A stretch of DNA of 32,621 bases, taken from positions 9,420 to 42,040 of the forward strand of contig PLIC01000186.1 in the NCBI GenBank assembly GCA_003139995.1. Reading direction: 5' to 3'. Positions 30,781 to 32,621 of the stretch are shown piece after piece. Position 1 is the stretch's first letter; the number at the start of each line of letters is the position of its first letter. The notes under the pieces are model-generated. The model did not search any database and was not told the DNA's origin. It saw nothing but the letters and a program-made list of their open reading frames with translations. The DNA is from Candidatus Acidiflorens stordalenmirensis. Lineage in GTDB: Bacteria; Acidobacteriota; Terriglobia; Terriglobales; Acidobacteriaceae. The translations under genes and the position numbers were made by a program.

Positions 30781-31968
30781 ATGGCCACCTTTTCCCCAGA
30801 CGCGCTCACCGCGACCGCAACTGAGTTGGCGAACAACGGCGCCGAGCTGATCTCTCGCGAAGCCGCTTGTCTGCTGCTGCGCGCGAACGACGACATGCTG
30901 CCTTCCCTGCTCTCGGCGGCGCAACTTGCCCGCGCGAGATTCAACCCGGGAGTCGTCACCTATTCGCGCAAGGTATTTCTTCCCCTGACGAATCTTTGCC
31001 GCGACTACTGCGGCTACTGCACATTCCGGCGCGATCCCGGCGATCCCGGCGCGCACACCATGACGCCCGACGAGGTGATGGAAGTCGTGCGCGCGGGAGA
31101 ACGCATGCGATGCACCGAGGCGTTGTTCAGCTTGGGAGACAAGCCGGAGTTGCTTTTTCCCCAGATGCGCGACACGCTGCGGCGCTTCGGATACAAATCC
31201 ACGCTGCATTATCTGGAAGCGATGTGCGAGAAGGTGCTTCGCGAATCGAGTCTGCTTCCGCATCCTAATCCCGGGCTGATGAGCGCGGAATGGCTGGAAC
31301 GCCTGTCCCGCGTGGCTCCGAGCATCGGGCTCATGCTTGAAACGGCCAGTACGCGGCTGCTCGCCAAAGATGCCGCGCACGACAATGCTCCCGACAAAGA
31401 CCCGGCAAAGCGCCTGCGGGTAATTGAGGATGCAGGGCGGCGGAAGATTCCTTTTACTACGGGAATTCTGATTGGAATTGGCGAGACTCTGGAAGAGCGC
31501 GTGGATGCGCTGATCGCGATCCGCGATTTGCATGAGAGGTATGGGCACATTCAGGAAGTGATCGTACAAAACTTCTGTGCCAAGAGTGGAACGCCGATGG
31601 CACACTGGCCCGAACCGGACCGCGGGGAAATGCTGCGCACGCTGGCCGTGGCGCGCCTGCTGATGCCGAAGATGAATATTCAAGCGCCGCCGAATCTCTC
31701 CGATCCGCACTACGCCGACCTGCTCGAGGGCGGCATCAATGACTGGGGCGGAGTTTCGCCGTTGACGCCGGATTTCATCAATCCGGAAAAACCGTGGCCG
31801 CACCTGGAAGATTTGCGGCAGCGCACCGAGTCGAAAGGATTCGAGTTGCGGCAGAGGTTGCCGGTATATCCTGAGTTTCGAGAACAAGCAGCGGCCCGTA
31901 GCGATTTGCTGGCCGAGCGCCTGAGCGCAGCGGCAGACGCTGAGGGCTACGCTCGGAGGGCGGCATGA
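30781..31968 (+). CDS. cofG: CofG, FO synthase subunit 1 (radical SAM)
   Basis: 395 residues. With CofH it builds the deazaflavin FO from tyrosine and a flavin-pathway pyrimidine, the chromophore of coenzyme F420. The radical-SAM cluster motif CRDYCGYC (CxxxCxxC, about 74-81) lies in the signature LTNLCRDYCGYCTFRRDPGDPGAHTM. The barrel continues with EALFSLGDKPE, LHYLEAMCEKVLRESSLLPHPNPG, IGLMLETAS and FTTGILIGIGET; near the end are APPNLS and INDWGGVSPLTPD, typical of CofG. The length is usual for the single-domain form. cofH is not in view. The stop codon overlaps the cofD start (ATGA at 31965-31968). Confidence 0.95.
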   Translation: MATFSPDALTATATELANNGAELISREAACLLLRANDDMLPSLLSAAQLARARFNPGVVTYSRKVFLPLTNLCRDYCGYCTFRRDPGDPGAHTMTPDEVMEVVRAGERMRCTEALFSLGDKPELLFPQMRDTLRRFGYKSTLHYLEAMCEKVLRESSLLPHPNPGLMSAEWLERLSRVAPSIGLMLETASTRLLAKDAAHDNAPDKDPAKRLRVIEDAGRRKIPFTTGILIGIGETLEERVDALIAIRDLHERYGHIQEVIVQNFCAKSGTPMAHWPEPDRGEMLRTLAVARLLMPKMNIQAPPNLSDPHYADLLEGGINDWGGVSPLTPDFINPEKPWPHLEDLRQRTESKGFELRQRLPVYPEFREQAAARSDLLAERLSAAADAEGYARRAA

Positions 31969-32621
31969 TTACGGTACTGACCGGCGGCACGGGCGGCGCG
32001 AAGTTCGTGGATGGACTCCGGCAAATCGTTCGTCCGGAAGAATTGACGATCGTCGTGAATACCGGTGACGACTTGCTGTGGTGGGGATTGTACGTTTCGC
32101 CCGATCTGGATTCCATCACTTACCTGCTGGCTGGGAAACTGAGCCAGGAGCGCGGCTGGGGCGTGAAGGGCGACACTTTTTTTTGCCTGAATACCATGGG
32201 GCAACTGGGACAACCGACGTGGTTCCACGCCGGCGATCGCGATCTGGCCACACACATTTTTCGCTCGAAGCTGCTGGCCGACGGCAAGACGCTTAGTGAA
32301 GCCACGTCCGAGATAGCCAGCAGGCTTGGAATCAAGACGCGCATCCTGCCGATGAGCAATTCGCGCGTGGAGACGCGGGTTTTGACACCGGTGGGAGACT
32401 TGAGCTTCGAAGAATATTTCGTCCAGCGCTGGTACCAGGATCCCGTGGAATCGGTGCGGTTCGCCGGCGCGTCGGATGCGGAGCCGGCGCCGGGAGTGAT
32501 CGAGGCGATCCGCTCGGCAGATCTCGTGCTGCTCGCGCCGAGTAATCCGGTGACCAGCATCGGGCCGATTCTCGCCGTGCCGGGAATTCGCGAAGCGTTG
32601 CGCGAAAGTCGCGCCCGCATT
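31965..32621 (+). CDS. cofD: CofD, 2-phospho-L-lactate transferase, 3' end cut off by the window
   Basis: 219 residues are visible and the frame is open to the last base. CofD transfers a phospholactyl-type group (from LPPG or its PEP-derived analogue) to FO, giving F420-0. The N-terminus MITVLTGGTGGAKFVDGLRQ is the Rossmann-like nucleotide loop, followed by the conserved VVNTGDDLLWWGLYVSPDLDSITYLLAG, GDRDLATHIFR, and LAPSNPVTSIGPILAVPGI. GGAGGG at 31955-31960 precedes the ATG, which overlaps the cofG stop, so translation is coupled. Some 90 residues are probably missing at the C-terminus compared with usual family length. Confidence 0.95.
   Translation, partial: MITVLTGGTGGAKFVDGLRQIVRPEELTIVVNTGDDLLWWGLYVSPDLDSITYLLAGKLSQERGWGVKGDTFFCLNTMGQLGQPTWFHAGDRDLATHIFRSKLLADGKTLSEATSEIASRLGIKTRILPMSNSRVETRVLTPVGDLSFEEYFVQRWYQDPVESVRFAGASDAEPAPGVIEAIRSADLVLLAPSNPVTSIGPILAVPGIREALRESRARI

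Noticed and set aside
30745-31887. 380-residue minus-strand frame
   Set aside because: Opposite to cofG with its radical-SAM motif; Arg-rich shadow frame.
1-32621. CRISPR array, prophage, integrase or complete insertion sequence
   Set aside because: No regularly spaced direct repeats of 20-50 bp and no transposase, integrase or phage structural protein were seen in any frame.

Overview
The window looks like a chromosomal segment of a GC-rich, soil-type Acidobacteriota (Terriglobia/Koribacter-like) genome. The evidence is a giant TonB-dependent receptor with an N-terminal carboxypeptidase-like domain, an Oar/SusC-like family that is typically expanded in that phylum. Further support comes from a DUF6599-type secreted protein, a B12-dependent ribonucleotide reductase of about 1000 residues, and gaps filled with several families of short hairpin repeats that I remember from acidobacterial genomes. 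The assignment is inference; no rRNA is present.

Layout. 1-1642: the 3' end of a Mn-type superoxide dismutase, a secreted cytochrome c with a strong terminator, then a small hypothetical gene that appears frameshifted. 1643-5144: a long regulatory region (two NrdR-box-like sites over a promoter, then a structured 5' leader) in front of nrdJ; nrdJ itself seems to carry an in-frame copy of a dispersed hairpin repeat. 5145-7608: a two-gene restriction-modification system (beta-class methyltransferase followed directly by a PD-(D/E)xK nuclease), bordered on both sides by repeat-rich DNA. 7609-12514: a secreted cyanophycinase-like S51 peptidase, a possible small antisense gene, and the TonB-dependent receptor. 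12673-17429: a phosphofructokinase with the residues of the pyrophosphate-dependent type, a secreted Gly/Trp-rich protein, and a secreted M28 peptidase of the glutamate carboxypeptidase II type. 17657-20224: a flavin-reductase-like protein, a flavodoxin-fold oxidoreductase and a Tat-exported aldo/keto reductase. 20446-21288: an SRPBCC-ArsR pair under a double palindromic operator. 21627-21702: tRNA-Thr(CGU). 21913-25056: a zinc-ribbon membrane protein, the DUF6599-like protein and a membrane-anchored alpha/beta hydrolase. 25078-28340: a minus-strand cell-wall pair, lytic transglycosylase followed by AMIN-type amidase. 28658-32621: larB, an acyl-CoA dehydrogenase, and cofG-cofD with overlapping ends (cofD runs off the window).

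Functional links. cofG and cofD act in coenzyme F420 synthesis and are translationally coupled. The transglycosylase and amidase both cut peptidoglycan and form a likely operon. ArsR most likely represses its own SRPBCC-arsR operon. nrdJ control combines a probable NrdR repressor site with a leader RNA. Most other genes are single transcription units. The most interesting signals are the nrdJ leader and NrdR sites, the repeat embedded in nrdJ, the double operator of the ArsR pair, and the restriction-modification pair of unknown specificity.
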